NCBI RefSeq assembly: GCF_030694375.1
Contig: NZ_JAUXYL010000010.1
Location: 49,466 to 113,465, forward strand
Source: Algoriphagus sp.
GTDB taxonomy: Bacteria; Bacteroidota; Bacteroidia; Cytophagales; Cyclobacteriaceae
DNA: 64,000 nt
Direction: 5' to 3'
In this document: piece by piece, positions 43,395 through 52,505 of the stretch
Numbering within the stretch: the first letter of the stretch is position 1
Layout of the letters: each line of letters opens with the position of its first letter
The notes under the pieces: model-generated
What the model was told of the DNA's origin: nothing
What the model saw: only the letters and a program-made list of their open reading frames with translations
Database searches by the model: none
Position numbers and translations under genes: made by a program

Positions 43395-45872
43395 TCACAA
43401 AATAAACTGAGCACTAACCTTTACATGAAACGGCTTTGCTCCCGGATTATCCAAATAAGTCATCCGATGAAAAAAGTCTACCCGAAAGAATTTAAAAATA
43501 TTTTCCACGCCGTACCCCAATTCCAAGTAAGGCGTCCCAAAATCCAATTGTCCAAACGTTTTGCGAGGATTTCCTTCAGGATCTACCATAGGCACATTGG
43601 CCACATTGTAATTTTCTACGGATCCCCAAAGCACATTGGCATTGCCGACAAATCGCCACTTCAATTTTTTAATCAGCGGAAGTGAATTCAACAAAAAGCC
43701 TTCAAAAGACTGCCGGTAGCGGATACTGAAATATTTATCCGAAGTGAATTCCGTGAAATTCATCGTATTAAATGCTGCCGTGGTGTAAAACAAGGTCTCA
43801 TTCCCCAAATGATTTTTCAGAATTGGATAAGGAACTTCCCCAAAGATTTTCCCCGCATCCAATTCATACCTTCCTACCCCAAAACGCCCCAAATTAATCC
43901 GATGATAGACATATAAACTTAGCTTTTGATAATCTAAATCTCCCCCAAACCCATTTATTCCCTGGGTATAATTGATTTCAAAAATCGGCCATTTCACCGA
44001 TCCAAGTGAGGCTCGCTCGTTGTCATTGATAATGATGATTTCATCTCTACCGTAGCGGATTCCTGCACGGATTTCGGTAGTTGAAAAGTTAGATTTGAAT
44101 TCCCTGGTATTCTTATCCAAGTAGTAAAAGTCAAAAAGCGGATCAAATTGACCCAAGTTCACTCCCCCTTTTACCAAAAATCCTTTAAAAAATTCCCGTT
44201 GAATATTAAGTCCGTGATTCGTACTGAAGTAAGGGCTTCGTAAAGTGCCAAATCGGCTTGCAGCCAGAAATATGCTGTTGCCTTGAAGGTTTGAAATTTC
44301 AAGGCCTACTTGATCGATTTCTCTTGAAGAATAAGCCTGCAGGGATGTCCAGTGGTTTCTGTCTAATATATGGGTGATCGAACTTGCATATTTCCATTCC
44401 TCATCTCTAAATCCTCTGGCTAAATACCCTTTCAATTCCCACTTTTTACTGAATTTATAATTGGTACGAAAGCCCATACCCAAGCGCACTCCTTCCACAT
44501 TATTGTAATTGAAAAATTCAGGCCAAGGCCCGACATCGATTTTTCCAAAAGATTTATATCCTGTGGCGAAGAACTTCAAGCCTTCAGAGTAAAACCTAAT
44601 AATCGGAATATTCTTCAGGGTATCCACCATTTGAAGTACTGCCAACTCTTCCACGCTCAGGGGATCAGGTCTGTTTTTCTCCCAAAAATCTGCGCCAACA
44701 AGCCCAAAATCAGGCTTTAACTCAACTGCCTGGTTGAAAAATTTAGTGTCCTTTGGCTCATTAACCAATATGCTGTCAATGGCGGTGTAAAACTTAGCCA
44801 AAACTCCCGCTGTATTATCGCTAAGCTGCGAGATCTTAATTAGAACCCGTGTCTTGGAGGGGATTAAAGGGCCAGCCGAACTGGCTACCAATTCCTGTTG
44901 AATTTTTATCCGGTCTACGAAATTCAGATTCGCGGCTTTCGGAATTGTCAAATCGACCTGCCTGAGGGCGTAATTGTCTTTCTGGATCCAAATCGTCCCT
45001 GAAAACGCCAAATCCTGTTCTCTGCGTGGATAAACTTGGAGTTTGTAGCAAGTATCCCGACCAACCAAAACAGAATCAAGCAGGTCATAATCATAGGATG
45101 TTCGCCAGCCATCAGCTATCGGTGAAATAAAGTCTTTATTTAGAATGGAAAGCCAGTTTTTATAAAAATTATATTCCTGAAACACTGACCCCGTAATCTG
45201 CGAGGTAGTAGATCCATCGGTGATGCCGACCCCGGTGACTTTCGATTTTTCGATTACCTCTTTTTTGAGTTCAGGATTATTTCGGTAATAAAATTTTGAA
45301 ACCGTCTCTGAAAAAAATACGGGAAGGATTTTTTCACCCTCATCATCGGTCAGCTGCTTGATGCTGTCGAGCACTGCCGTGACCTTCTTTACAGACCTAC
45401 GTTGCCTAAAATCTTCCGAAAGGTTATCAATGTCAATCTCAATTTTGGTATAGCTCCTTGTTTCATAAGCCGATAGAGTCCTTTTATCAAAGTCTTTTCT
45501 TCGCTCTACGGCACGTCTTATGATCTCGAAAGCTGGATTTTCCCCAGCTGTAAAGACAAAAGTCTCTAAATCAAACGAGGCAGATCGAAGTTGAAAATTG
45601 ATCGTTTGGTCTGCTGATTTACTTAATGCTTTTGACTGTTTGATATATCCCAAATAGCTGACGTCAAGGCTATCTGCCAAAGTTTTTGACTGTAGGAAAT
45701 AATTCCCTTCAAAATCTGTGGTGATACCGACTGTCGTCCCTCTCAAAATCACATTTGCAAAGGGAATAGGGTCACCCGTTTCGGCATCAGTAACTTTCCC
45801 TTTTATGGAAAACTGCGCCAAAACTGAACTTGAAATCAAGAAAAAGCCAGCAAAAAGAAGGTTTCGAAGCAT
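43395..45872 (-). CDS. DUF5686 outer-membrane protein with carboxypeptidase-like regulatory domain
   Basis: Protein of 825 residues. A signal peptide (MLRNLLFAGFFLISSSVLA) precedes a CarboxypepD_reg-like Ig domain (about 20-105, FSIKGKVTDAETGDPIPFANVILRGT). A long DUF5686 region follows that is rich in beta strands and ends with Phe-Ile-Leu, so it is probably an outer-membrane barrel. It is found widely in Bacteroidota, role unclear. The start at 45872 is chosen because it begins the signal peptide; the frame upstream to 45917 adds residues without signal character. Confidence 0.85.
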   Translation of the reverse strand: MLRNLLFAGFFLISSSVLAQFSIKGKVTDAETGDPIPFANVILRGTTVGITTDFEGNYFLQSKTLADSLDVSYLGYIKQSKALSKSADQTINFQLRSASFDLETFVFTAGENPAFEIIRRAVERRKDFDKRTLSAYETRSYTKIEIDIDNLSEDFRQRRSVKKVTAVLDSIKQLTDDEGEKILPVFFSETVSKFYYRNNPELKKEVIEKSKVTGVGITDGSTTSQITGSVFQEYNFYKNWLSILNKDFISPIADGWRTSYDYDLLDSVLVGRDTCYKLQVYPRREQDLAFSGTIWIQKDNYALRQVDLTIPKAANLNFVDRIKIQQELVASSAGPLIPSKTRVLIKISQLSDNTAGVLAKFYTAIDSILVNEPKDTKFFNQAVELKPDFGLVGADFWEKNRPDPLSVEELAVLQMVDTLKNIPIIRFYSEGLKFFATGYKSFGKIDVGPWPEFFNYNNVEGVRLGMGFRTNYKFSKKWELKGYLARGFRDEEWKYASSITHILDRNHWTSLQAYSSREIDQVGLEISNLQGNSIFLAASRFGTLRSPYFSTNHGLNIQREFFKGFLVKGGVNLGQFDPLFDFYYLDKNTREFKSNFSTTEIRAGIRYGRDEIIIINDNERASLGSVKWPIFEINYTQGINGFGGDLDYQKLSLYVYHRINLGRFGVGRYELDAGKIFGEVPYPILKNHLGNETLFYTTAAFNTMNFTEFTSDKYFSIRYRQSFEGFLLNSLPLIKKLKWRFVGNANVLWGSVENYNVANVPMVDPEGNPRKTFGQLDFGTPYLELGYGVENIFKFFRVDFFHRMTYLDNPGAKPFHVKVSAQFIL

Positions 45873-45990
45873 GGGGTGAACGCACTGAATTTTAAAAGTC
45901 TCGAAAGATAAAGTCAAACCGCCTTTTTAAGGTTCGATTTGAACGCAAAAATTTACAAATCACTGTTTTTTTTCAGAATGGCAAACCTAC

Positions 45991-46019
45991 TTGGATTCAA
46001 ATTTCGACATGTATATTTG
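45991..46019 (+). promoter_or_regulatory. Bacteroidota-type promoter of lhgO
   Basis: TTG at 45991-45993, 18 bp spacer, and TATATTTG at 46012-46019, which matches the -33 TTG and -7 TAnnTTTG consensus. It lies 19 bp before the ATG at 46039 and overlaps the alternative starts, arguing against them. Confidence 0.65.
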
Positions 46020-46038
46020 GGGCCAAATAGATTCAGTG

Positions 46039-47241
46039 ATGACATACGATGTAGTAATAGTGGGCGGCGGAATTGTGGGCTTGGCAACAGGATTGAAAAT
46101 CCAAAAAGGCCGTCCAGACCTTAAAATAGCAATTCTGGAGAAAGAAGATCAGCTTGCCAAACATCAAACAGCCAATAATTCAGGCGTAATCCATTCAGGA
46201 CTTTATTATAAACCCGGTTCACTGAAGGCCACCAACTGCATTAACGGGTATCATGAGTTGATACAATTTTGCACGGAAGAAAAAATTCCTTTTGAAATCA
46301 CCGGAAAAGTAGTGGTGGCTACGAAGGAGGAACAGAAACCATTGCTCAAAACACTTTGGGAACGTGGTCTTCAAAATGGACTTGAGGGAACGCGCTACAT
46401 CACTTTGGAAGAACTGAAAGAATTTGAACCGTATTGCGCGGGAGTAGCGGCCATTCATGTTCCTCAAACAGGAATTGTTGATTATTACAAGGTCGCACTA
46501 GCCTATGGCAGAAAAATAATACAAGCTGGAGGTGAAATTTTTTTAAACCATAAAGCCCTTAAAATCAACCAACAGAATGGAATTAATTTTATTGAAACGG
46601 CAAATAAAACTTTTGAAGCAAAACTGGTAATCAATTGCGCAGGACTTTATTCTGACAAAGTCGCCCAGATGAATGATCCCTCTTTTAACGATGTGAAAAT
46701 CATTCCTTTTCGGGGTGAATACTTTAAGCTTAAAAAAGAAAAGGAATACTTGGTCAAAAATCTGATTTATCCTGTTCCGGATCCCAATTTTCCTTTCCTT
46801 GGTGTCCACTTTACCCGAATGATGAAAGGTGGAGTGGAAGCAGGTCCCAATGCGGTTTTGGCTTTTAAAAGAGAAGGATACAAGAAATCACAGATCAATT
46901 TGGGAGAATTAGCCGAAACCTTAGCCTGGCCGGGATTCCAAAAAGTGGCAGCAAAGTATTGGAAAACCGGATTTGGAGAGATTTACCGGTCCTTTTCAAA
47001 AGCCGCATTCACTAAAGCACTTCAAGAATTGATTCCTGAAATACAGGAAAGTGATCTGGTCGAGGGCGGAGCCGGAGTCCGTGCACAGGCTTGTGACAGA
47101 ACAGGAGGATTGTTGGATGATTTTGCAATCAGAGAATCAGCCCATGCAATTAACGTCTTAAATGCACCCTCTCCTGCGGCGACAAGTTCACTTTCTATTG
47201 GCGGAACTGTCGCTGAGATGGCATTGAAGCGGTTTGGTTAA
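46039..47241 (+). CDS. lhgO: L-2-hydroxyglutarate oxidase
   Basis: FAD enzyme of 400 residues that oxidises L-2-hydroxyglutarate to 2-oxoglutarate and passes electrons to the respiratory chain. The FAD loop VIVGGGIVGLATG (6-18) is followed by TANNSGVIHSGLYYKPGS and the C-terminal GGAGVRAQA and NAPSPAATSSLSIG segments that characterise LhgO. The start at 46039 is supported by a promoter directly upstream. No close partner is present. Confidence 0.92.
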   Translation: MTYDVVIVGGGIVGLATGLKIQKGRPDLKIAILEKEDQLAKHQTANNSGVIHSGLYYKPGSLKATNCINGYHELIQFCTEEKIPFEITGKVVVATKEEQKPLLKTLWERGLQNGLEGTRYITLEELKEFEPYCAGVAAIHVPQTGIVDYYKVALAYGRKIIQAGGEIFLNHKALKINQQNGINFIETANKTFEAKLVINCAGLYSDKVAQMNDPSFNDVKIIPFRGEYFKLKKEKEYLVKNLIYPVPDPNFPFLGVHFTRMMKGGVEAGPNAVLAFKREGYKKSQINLGELAETLAWPGFQKVAAKYWKTGFGEIYRSFSKAAFTKALQELIPEIQESDLVEGGAGVRAQACDRTGGLLDDFAIRESAHAINVLNAPSPAATSSLSIGGTVAEMALKRFG

Positions 47242-47289
47242 GTCTGGAATTTAGCTTTTCCAAAAGTTTCAAAACTTTGTAAAAGCTCA

Positions 47290-48255
47290 TCATTCCTCTT
47301 TTGTCAGAAAATACAGAAATCGGTATTCTGCCCAAGTGAATTCTTGCCCTGAGACCATAAAACCAGTATGTCCTCCCCTTTTTGGCATTTCAAGAATGAT
47401 TTCTGACTTTGATTCAGCCAACTTTACAGGATAGCATTCCGATCCAAGCAGGGGATCATTGAGTGCATTGATAATAAGGGTTGGAATACCAATATGTGCC
47501 ATCCAATTATCTGCGCTGACAGCTTGGTAGAAGTCTGCTGAATCTTTAAATCCATGTAATTTGGCGGTGAAATGAGTGTCAAACGAATCAAAATCCTTCA
47601 CTTTGTGCAACAAGTCCAGATCAATCAAATCAGGAAACTGCATAGCTTTTGCCTCAATTTTTTTCTTGAGTTTGCCCAAAAACCGATTTCTGTAAAACAG
47701 ATTCCTAAGAAGCTTGAGGGTAGCAGCACTCGATGGAAGGTTACAGGGTGTTGAATACACGGCTGCTCTTTGGATGACTTTAGGCAAATCGTCTCCTTTT
47801 TCACCTAAATATTTGAGCGTTTGTGCTCCACCCATGCTTATTCCGACAAGGAAAATTTCAACGTAGGAATGAGTTGAAATGACATGCTCAATGACTGTAT
47901 TCAGATCATAGCTGGCACCATGATGATAAAGAATCGGCCTGAGGTTCATTTCTCCCCCACAGCTTCGATTGTTCCAAACCAATACATCGATCTTATTTTG
48001 ATTGAAAAGCTTCACCAAGCCCATAGCGTAATGCCTCCTTGAATCTCCTTCCAATCCGTGGGAAATAATCAGGAGTTTACTTCCGCCTACTTTTGACCAA
48101 TCCAAATTCAAAAAGTCATTATCCGGCGTGTTGATTTTCTCTCGCACATAGTTGACTCCCAATATTTTTCGAAGCAAACTTGGTACAATGGTTTCCAAAT
48201 GCCCATTAAACAAATGCCTTGGGGGATTAGGATAAGTACTTGGTATAATTGGCAT
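47290..48255 (-). CDS. YheT-like alpha/beta hydrolase
   Basis: Hydrolase of 321 residues in the YheT/ABHD family. The start NGHLETIVPSL, the oxyanion region ISHGLEGDSRRHYAMGL, the nucleophile elbow GISMGGA (Ser) and the terminal GGHTGFM (His) support an active esterase or lipase. The natural substrate is unknown. It is transcribed toward LhgO (convergent, 48 bp apart) and follows a terminator on its strand. Confidence 0.88.
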   Translation of the reverse strand: MPIIPSTYPNPPRHLFNGHLETIVPSLLRKILGVNYVREKINTPDNDFLNLDWSKVGGSKLLIISHGLEGDSRRHYAMGLVKLFNQNKIDVLVWNNRSCGGEMNLRPILYHHGASYDLNTVIEHVISTHSYVEIFLVGISMGGAQTLKYLGEKGDDLPKVIQRAAVYSTPCNLPSSAATLKLLRNLFYRNRFLGKLKKKIEAKAMQFPDLIDLDLLHKVKDFDSFDTHFTAKLHGFKDSADFYQAVSADNWMAHIGIPTLIINALNDPLLGSECYPVKLAESKSEIILEMPKRGGHTGFMVSGQEFTWAEYRFLYFLTKEE

Positions 48256-48358
48256 TAATTCAAAAATTTAAATCTTCACATGAAGTTTACTTACCGGAAA
48301 GTCATCATCCTCAAACAAACTTTACCTTTGACTAATAAAATTTAATCATCGGGTCTAA

Positions 48359-48388
48359 AGCAAAATCGGAGCTGCATGTGCAAGCTCC
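48359..48388 (-). terminator. Possible terminator after the Hpt-like gene
   Basis: Stem ggagct / agctcc (48368-48373 and 48383-48388) with an additional inner tgca/tgca pairing. The minus-strand continuation is gattttgctttag. Confidence 0.45.
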
Positions 48389-48395
48389 TATTTTA

Positions 48396-48740
48396 TTATT
48401 TCAGGCGATCCACTTCTGATATAGCCAATTCAACTTGGTGTAAAAATTTCTGAAAATGCTGTTCAAATTGAAATCCAAAACCCTGTGATTCTAAAATAAC
48501 TTTTCCCTCATTTAATGCTTCTGCTAAGCCCGAAAACTCAAACATCATTAGTGTAGGTTTAATTTTGTGACGAATTTGCTGGATAATTACCTCATCTTTC
48601 TCTTTAAGACCTTCTGCATATTTGGATTGTAATTCAATCAGTCCATTGTATATCGCAGAAGTCAGTTCCATTCTAAATTCCTCGTCTCCTTCAGCCATTT
48701 CCAGAATTCGCTGATTTAATTCCGGGTAGTAACTATTCAT
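48396..48740 (-). CDS. Hpt-like histidine phosphotransfer protein
   Basis: Small helical protein of 114 residues. The segment IIQQIRHKIKPTLMMFE with His58 resembles the phosphorylatable motif of Hpt domains (HxxKPxx with a preceding helix). The rest is a four-helix pattern. No kinase gene is adjacent; it lies 7 bp after the flavoprotein gene and may be co-transcribed with it. The call rests on one motif, so it is tentative. Confidence 0.5.
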   Translation of the reverse strand: MNSYYPELNQRILEMAEGDEEFRMELTSAIYNGLIELQSKYAEGLKEKDEVIIQQIRHKIKPTLMMFEFSGLAEALNEGKVILESQGFGFQFEQHFQKFLHQVELAISEVDRLK

Positions 48741-48747
48741 AAATCTG

Positions 48748-49950
48748 TTATTTAATAGACTTTCCGGCTAAATATCCTGTAGACCAAGCGGCTTGAAAAT
48801 TAAAGCCCCCTGTAATACCGTCAATGTTTAAGACTTCGCCGGAAAAGTATAGGTTTGGGTGGTAAAGACTTTGTAAACTTTCCGGATCGACCTCACTCAA
48901 TTGGATTCCACCTGCGGTGACAAATTCCTCTTTGAATGTTGTTTTTCCATTTACTTCCAAAATATAGCAAAAAAGGTTCTGTACCATTCTGTTTAATTGC
49001 TTTTTCGGCAAATTTCCATAAAGTTGGGTTGAGTCGATCTCAGCTTTGAAGCAAAAATGCTCCCAGAGCCGTGACGGGATGTCAAATAAGGGATGTGTAA
49101 TTACTTTTCGATTAGGATGATCTTTGCCATAGTTAAGTAGCTGTATTTGGTAATCATTTTCACCAAAACTCGCATTCCAATTGATAATCGCCCGAGCTTG
49201 GTACTGATGATCATGAAGCCATGCTGCACCGAAAGCGGAAAGTTTCAGCACGGCAGGCCCGCTGACACCCCAATGTGTAATCAATACCGGACCCCGATAA
49301 TTCAACTTGGTCCCTTCTATTTTGACCAAACCATCTGGTACAGCCACTCCCATCAACTCTCGAATGGGTTCCCCCGGAGTATTGAAAGTAAATAATGAAG
49401 GAATTGGGCTATTTATCCTGTGATTTAATGATTTAAGAAAATTGTAACCTTCGGTTTTTGGATGTCCTCCGCTTGCAATTACTACTGCATCAGCACGGAA
49501 TACACCCTTCTCGGTGATCAGCTCATAGCCTTTCTCAGTAGGGTTAAGTTCTTTAATCCCTGTGGAAACCAGGATTTTGACTTTGCACTTTTTAGCCTCA
49601 GCCATGAGCACATCAATAATAGACTGAGAAGAATTCGAAACAGGAAACATACGTCCATCTGACTCGACTTTCAGTTCAACCCCCCTTGACTCAAACCATT
49701 TGATAGTATCCGGAATGGAAAAGTGCCGGAAGACACGCTTTAGAAATTTCTCTCCCCTCGGATAGTTTTTTATCAATTTAGAAATCTCCATAGGCCGATG
49801 GGTGACATTGCATCTACCACCACCGGAGACCTTTACCTTGGATAAAAGCTTGGGGCTTTTCTCGAAAATAGTCACTTCCCTCCCCATTCCACTGGCATGG
49901 ATTGCAGCAAAGAAACCAGCCGCACCCCCTCCTATTACTGCGATTTTCAA
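48748..49950 (-). CDS. BaiN/YhiN-family FAD-dependent oxidoreductase
   Basis: Flavoprotein of 400 residues with FAD loop IAVIGGGAAGFFAA at the N-terminus and VKVSGGGRCNVTHRP, the signature of the HI0933/YhiN group, and a C-terminal SGEVLNIDGITGGFNFQAAWSTGYLAG. Members are NAD(P)/FAD oxidoreductases with some reported bile-acid or other reductase roles. The specific substrate here is unknown. It heads a short transcript with the Hpt-like gene. Confidence 0.9.
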   Translation of the reverse strand: MKIAVIGGGAAGFFAAIHASGMGREVTIFEKSPKLLSKVKVSGGGRCNVTHRPMEISKLIKNYPRGEKFLKRVFRHFSIPDTIKWFESRGVELKVESDGRMFPVSNSSQSIIDVLMAEAKKCKVKILVSTGIKELNPTEKGYELITEKGVFRADAVVIASGGHPKTEGYNFLKSLNHRINSPIPSLFTFNTPGEPIRELMGVAVPDGLVKIEGTKLNYRGPVLITHWGVSGPAVLKLSAFGAAWLHDHQYQARAIINWNASFGENDYQIQLLNYGKDHPNRKVITHPLFDIPSRLWEHFCFKAEIDSTQLYGNLPKKQLNRMVQNLFCYILEVNGKTTFKEEFVTAGGIQLSEVDPESLQSLYHPNLYFSGEVLNIDGITGGFNFQAAWSTGYLAGKSIK

Positions 49951-49984
49951 TTGGTTTATCTAATTAAATAACAATAAGTTATGA

Positions 49985-51520
49985 CTATCTTCTTTTACCG
50001 GTAAATGATCCCAAAATTCCTCTGGCTAATTCACGAAACAGGGTTCTCCCCATTTGCCTCACCATCGTGTTTTTACTAAGCTCACCGAGCAAAGATTCAT
50101 CTTGCTTAGTCCTGGATCCGCTTCTTGGAGGAGGACCGGGAAGTGTAGCTTTATCCTGATCTCGTTGAACTTGTTCCATTTTTCGCTCCAAAATCTCGAA
50201 TGCACTGTCGTGATCTATCTCCTGATTGTACTTGGAGGCCAACTGGGAATTTGATACCAAACCGCGGATTTCTGAATCCTCTAAAATATCCATGCGGGTA
50301 ATCGGAGCCCGTACCAAGGTGTGTGCCAGTGGTGTTGGTATCCCTTTCTCATTCAGTGCTGTAACCAAAGCCTCCCCAATTCCCATGGAAGTCAAGACTT
50401 CCGAAGTCTTATAAAAAGGAGAATCGGGATAATTCTCGGCCGTTTTAGTGATGGCCCTGCGGTCTTTGGCTGTAAAAGCCCGAAGGGCATGCTGGACTTT
50501 CAATCCCAACTGTCCCAAGACGTTATCGGGGACGTCAGTTGGAGTCTGGGTACAGAAAAAGACGCCAACACCTTTAGACCGGATTAATTTTATGATGGTT
50601 TCGATTTTGTCCAAAAGATCCTTGGATGCACTGGAAAACACCAAATGAGCTTCATCAATGAACAAGCACAACTTTGGTTGATCAGCGTCTCCCTGTTCCG
50701 GAAAAGTCTCATAGATTTCAGAAAGCAAGCTCAGCATAAAGGTCGAAAACAGCTTTGGCCTGCTTTGAATGTCAGTTAAGCGAATGATCGAAATGACACC
50801 TTTGCCATCTTTTGTTCTCACAAAATCATTTACCTCAAAAGAGCGCTCACCAAAAAACCGATCTGCACCCTGCTGTTCCAATTCGATGATTTTTCGCATA
50901 ATCGTGTTGACCGAAGCTGCAGAAACCTGTCCGAATTCTTTGGTAATCGCTTCTTTTCCTTCATTGGAAACAAACTGAAGCACGCGCTTGAAGTCCTTCA
51001 AGTCCAACAGAGGCAAATGATGCAGATCACAATACCTAAAAACCAAAGCGACAACTCCTCGCTGTGTATCATTCAATTCCATAATCTGGGAAATTAAAAC
51101 AGGCCCAAATTCTGATACTGTTGCGCGCAAGCGAACCCCTTTTTCGTTGGAAATAGTCATCAGCTCCACAGGCAATCCCTGTGGGGTATAGTCCACTCCG
51201 ATCGTGGCTGATCTTTTCAAAATAAAATCATTCGATTCTCCCGGCATAGCGAGACCAGAAAGGTCTCCCTTTAGATCCATCAATACGGAAGGAATTCCTT
51301 TCAAAGAAAGTTGTTCGGCTATTACCTGAAGGGTTTTGGTTTTTCCCGTTCCGGTGGCCCCAGCGATGAGTCCATGCCTGTTTAGAGTCTTCAGGGGTAT
51401 TTTTATGTGTGTGTTGGTTATCGCTTCTCCATCCAAGATCCCTGTGCCGAGGACGATAAAATCTTTTTTGTAAATCTGACCCTCAGTCAGGAGTGTTTTA
51501 AACTGATCAATTTTGCTCAT
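49985..51520 (-). CDS. HerA-like P-loop ATPase (DUF853 / YjgR-type)
   Basis: ATPase of 511 residues related to HerA/FtsK translocases. Walker A is GATGTGKT (54-61) and Walker B is CLFIDEAHLVF (about 287-297). The C-terminal tail is a DUF853 helix region with AFTAKDRRAITKTAENYP. Family members such as YjgR are little studied. The ATG at 51520 gives MSKIDQFKTLL, a better match than the start at 51541. It lies alone upstream of the flavoprotein gene. Confidence 0.85.
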   Translation of the reverse strand: MSKIDQFKTLLTEGQIYKKDFIVLGTGILDGEAITNTHIKIPLKTLNRHGLIAGATGTGKTKTLQVIAEQLSLKGIPSVLMDLKGDLSGLAMPGESNDFILKRSATIGVDYTPQGLPVELMTISNEKGVRLRATVSEFGPVLISQIMELNDTQRGVVALVFRYCDLHHLPLLDLKDFKRVLQFVSNEGKEAITKEFGQVSAASVNTIMRKIIELEQQGADRFFGERSFEVNDFVRTKDGKGVISIIRLTDIQSRPKLFSTFMLSLLSEIYETFPEQGDADQPKLCLFIDEAHLVFSSASKDLLDKIETIIKLIRSKGVGVFFCTQTPTDVPDNVLGQLGLKVQHALRAFTAKDRRAITKTAENYPDSPFYKTSEVLTSMGIGEALVTALNEKGIPTPLAHTLVRAPITRMDILEDSEIRGLVSNSQLASKYNQEIDHDSAFEILERKMEQVQRDQDKATLPGPPPRSGSRTKQDESLLGELSKNTMVRQMGRTLFRELARGILGSFTGKRR

Positions 51521-51728
51521 GGGAAAAATTTTGAATTCCAAACTACAAAAAAACCATGAGTCGCCTCAAGGTTTCCTGAATGAAAGATTCCGTCAGACTC
51601 AATGTGTGATAATAGGATCAAGTGATTCTGCCTAGCTGATAAAGTCTTTCCATTTGGAAGATGCCGAAATTCCTCTAAAAGGTCTCAAAACCTACAGTAA
51701 TTTTTCTTATTGATCCGCTTGCAATTTT

Positions 51729-51736
51729 TAACTTTG
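51729..51736 (+). promoter_or_regulatory. Possible -7 promoter element TAACTTTG
   Basis: An exact TAnnTTTG match, 49 bp before the TTG start at 51786; a TTG at 51710 sits 16 bp upstream of it, slightly short of the usual spacing. Confidence 0.4.
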
Positions 51737-51785
51737 GCTTAATAGAAAGTGTTCTTTACTTGCAAAACATTACAAATCTGAAATC

Positions 51786-52502
51786 TTGAAATTATATACG
51801 TTGATTTCCCGAATCTTTCTCGTCACATTATTGACAATGTCTTCCCTAGACGTCATTGCCCAAGCCGGACCGAATCTTGGTCAAACTGACCGCTGGATGA
51901 AAGGTGCTTTGGCCGCAATAGAGAGAAACGATTACCAAACTGCCAATTCTATTTTTAGAAACTTGATTGATTCGGGACTTCCACTTCCGGATGAGATGCC
52001 TTATTATTTTTCAGAGACACTTTATAATCTTGGCCAATTTGACAACAGTTCCAACTTCCTGAAAAAATATTTTGAATTAACGGGATTCAAAGGTGAAAAC
52101 TACCAAGGGGCAAAAGAGCTTCAGGAAAAGCTTAAAATACATATCTCGGCAATTGAGGCATGCAATCTCTGTGATCGGAGAGGGTACCGATATGACACCT
52201 GTTTCACTTGCGATGGATCAAAGCAAATCGAGCAAACCTGCACTTATTGCAAATCAAAAGGAATCGTCGGCTGCAGCCGTTGCGCTGCCTCAGGTTTGAT
52301 CAAAAAAGTAAATGTTTTCAACATCGTGGAGTTTTTTGAATGTGAGCGCTGCTCCGGCAAAGGTCGCTTGACCTGTCCTGAATGTGAAGGCTCCGGAAAA
52401 GAAGTGAGTGATTGTAAAACCTGCTCAGGTGCCGGAAAAATAACTTCCGATCATATTTGCGATCACAAGGACCATGATCATCAAACGGATCCAAAAAAGT
52501 AA
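51786..52502 (+). CDS. Secreted protein with seven DnaJ-type CxxC zinc-finger motifs
   Basis: Protein of 238 residues with a Sec signal (1-26, cut after VIAQA) and no J domain. Residues about 30-115 are helical and TPR-like (MKGALAAIERNDYQTANSIFRNLID). From 126 to 213 there are seven CxxC motifs (126-129, 139-142, 152-155, 163-166, 186-189, 197-200, 210-213), several followed by G-x-G as in the DnaJ cysteine-rich domain (CSGKG, CEGSG, CSGAG). The tail is His/Asp-rich. It probably binds zinc and a protein partner in the periplasm. The TTG at 51786 is used because it begins the signal peptide. The next gene is convergent, 3 bp away. Confidence 0.75.
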   Translation: MKLYTLISRIFLVTLLTMSSLDVIAQAGPNLGQTDRWMKGALAAIERNDYQTANSIFRNLIDSGLPLPDEMPYYFSETLYNLGQFDNSSNFLKKYFELTGFKGENYQGAKELQEKLKIHISAIEACNLCDRRGYRYDTCFTCDGSKQIEQTCTYCKSKGIVGCSRCAASGLIKKVNVFNIVEFFECERCSGKGRLTCPECEGSGKEVSDCKTCSGAGKITSDHICDHKDHDHQTDPKK

Positions 52503-52505
52503 AAA

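Noticed and set aside
49147..49395. Plus-strand frame within the YhiN flavoprotein gene
   Set aside because: It is antisense to a conserved gene without signals of its own.
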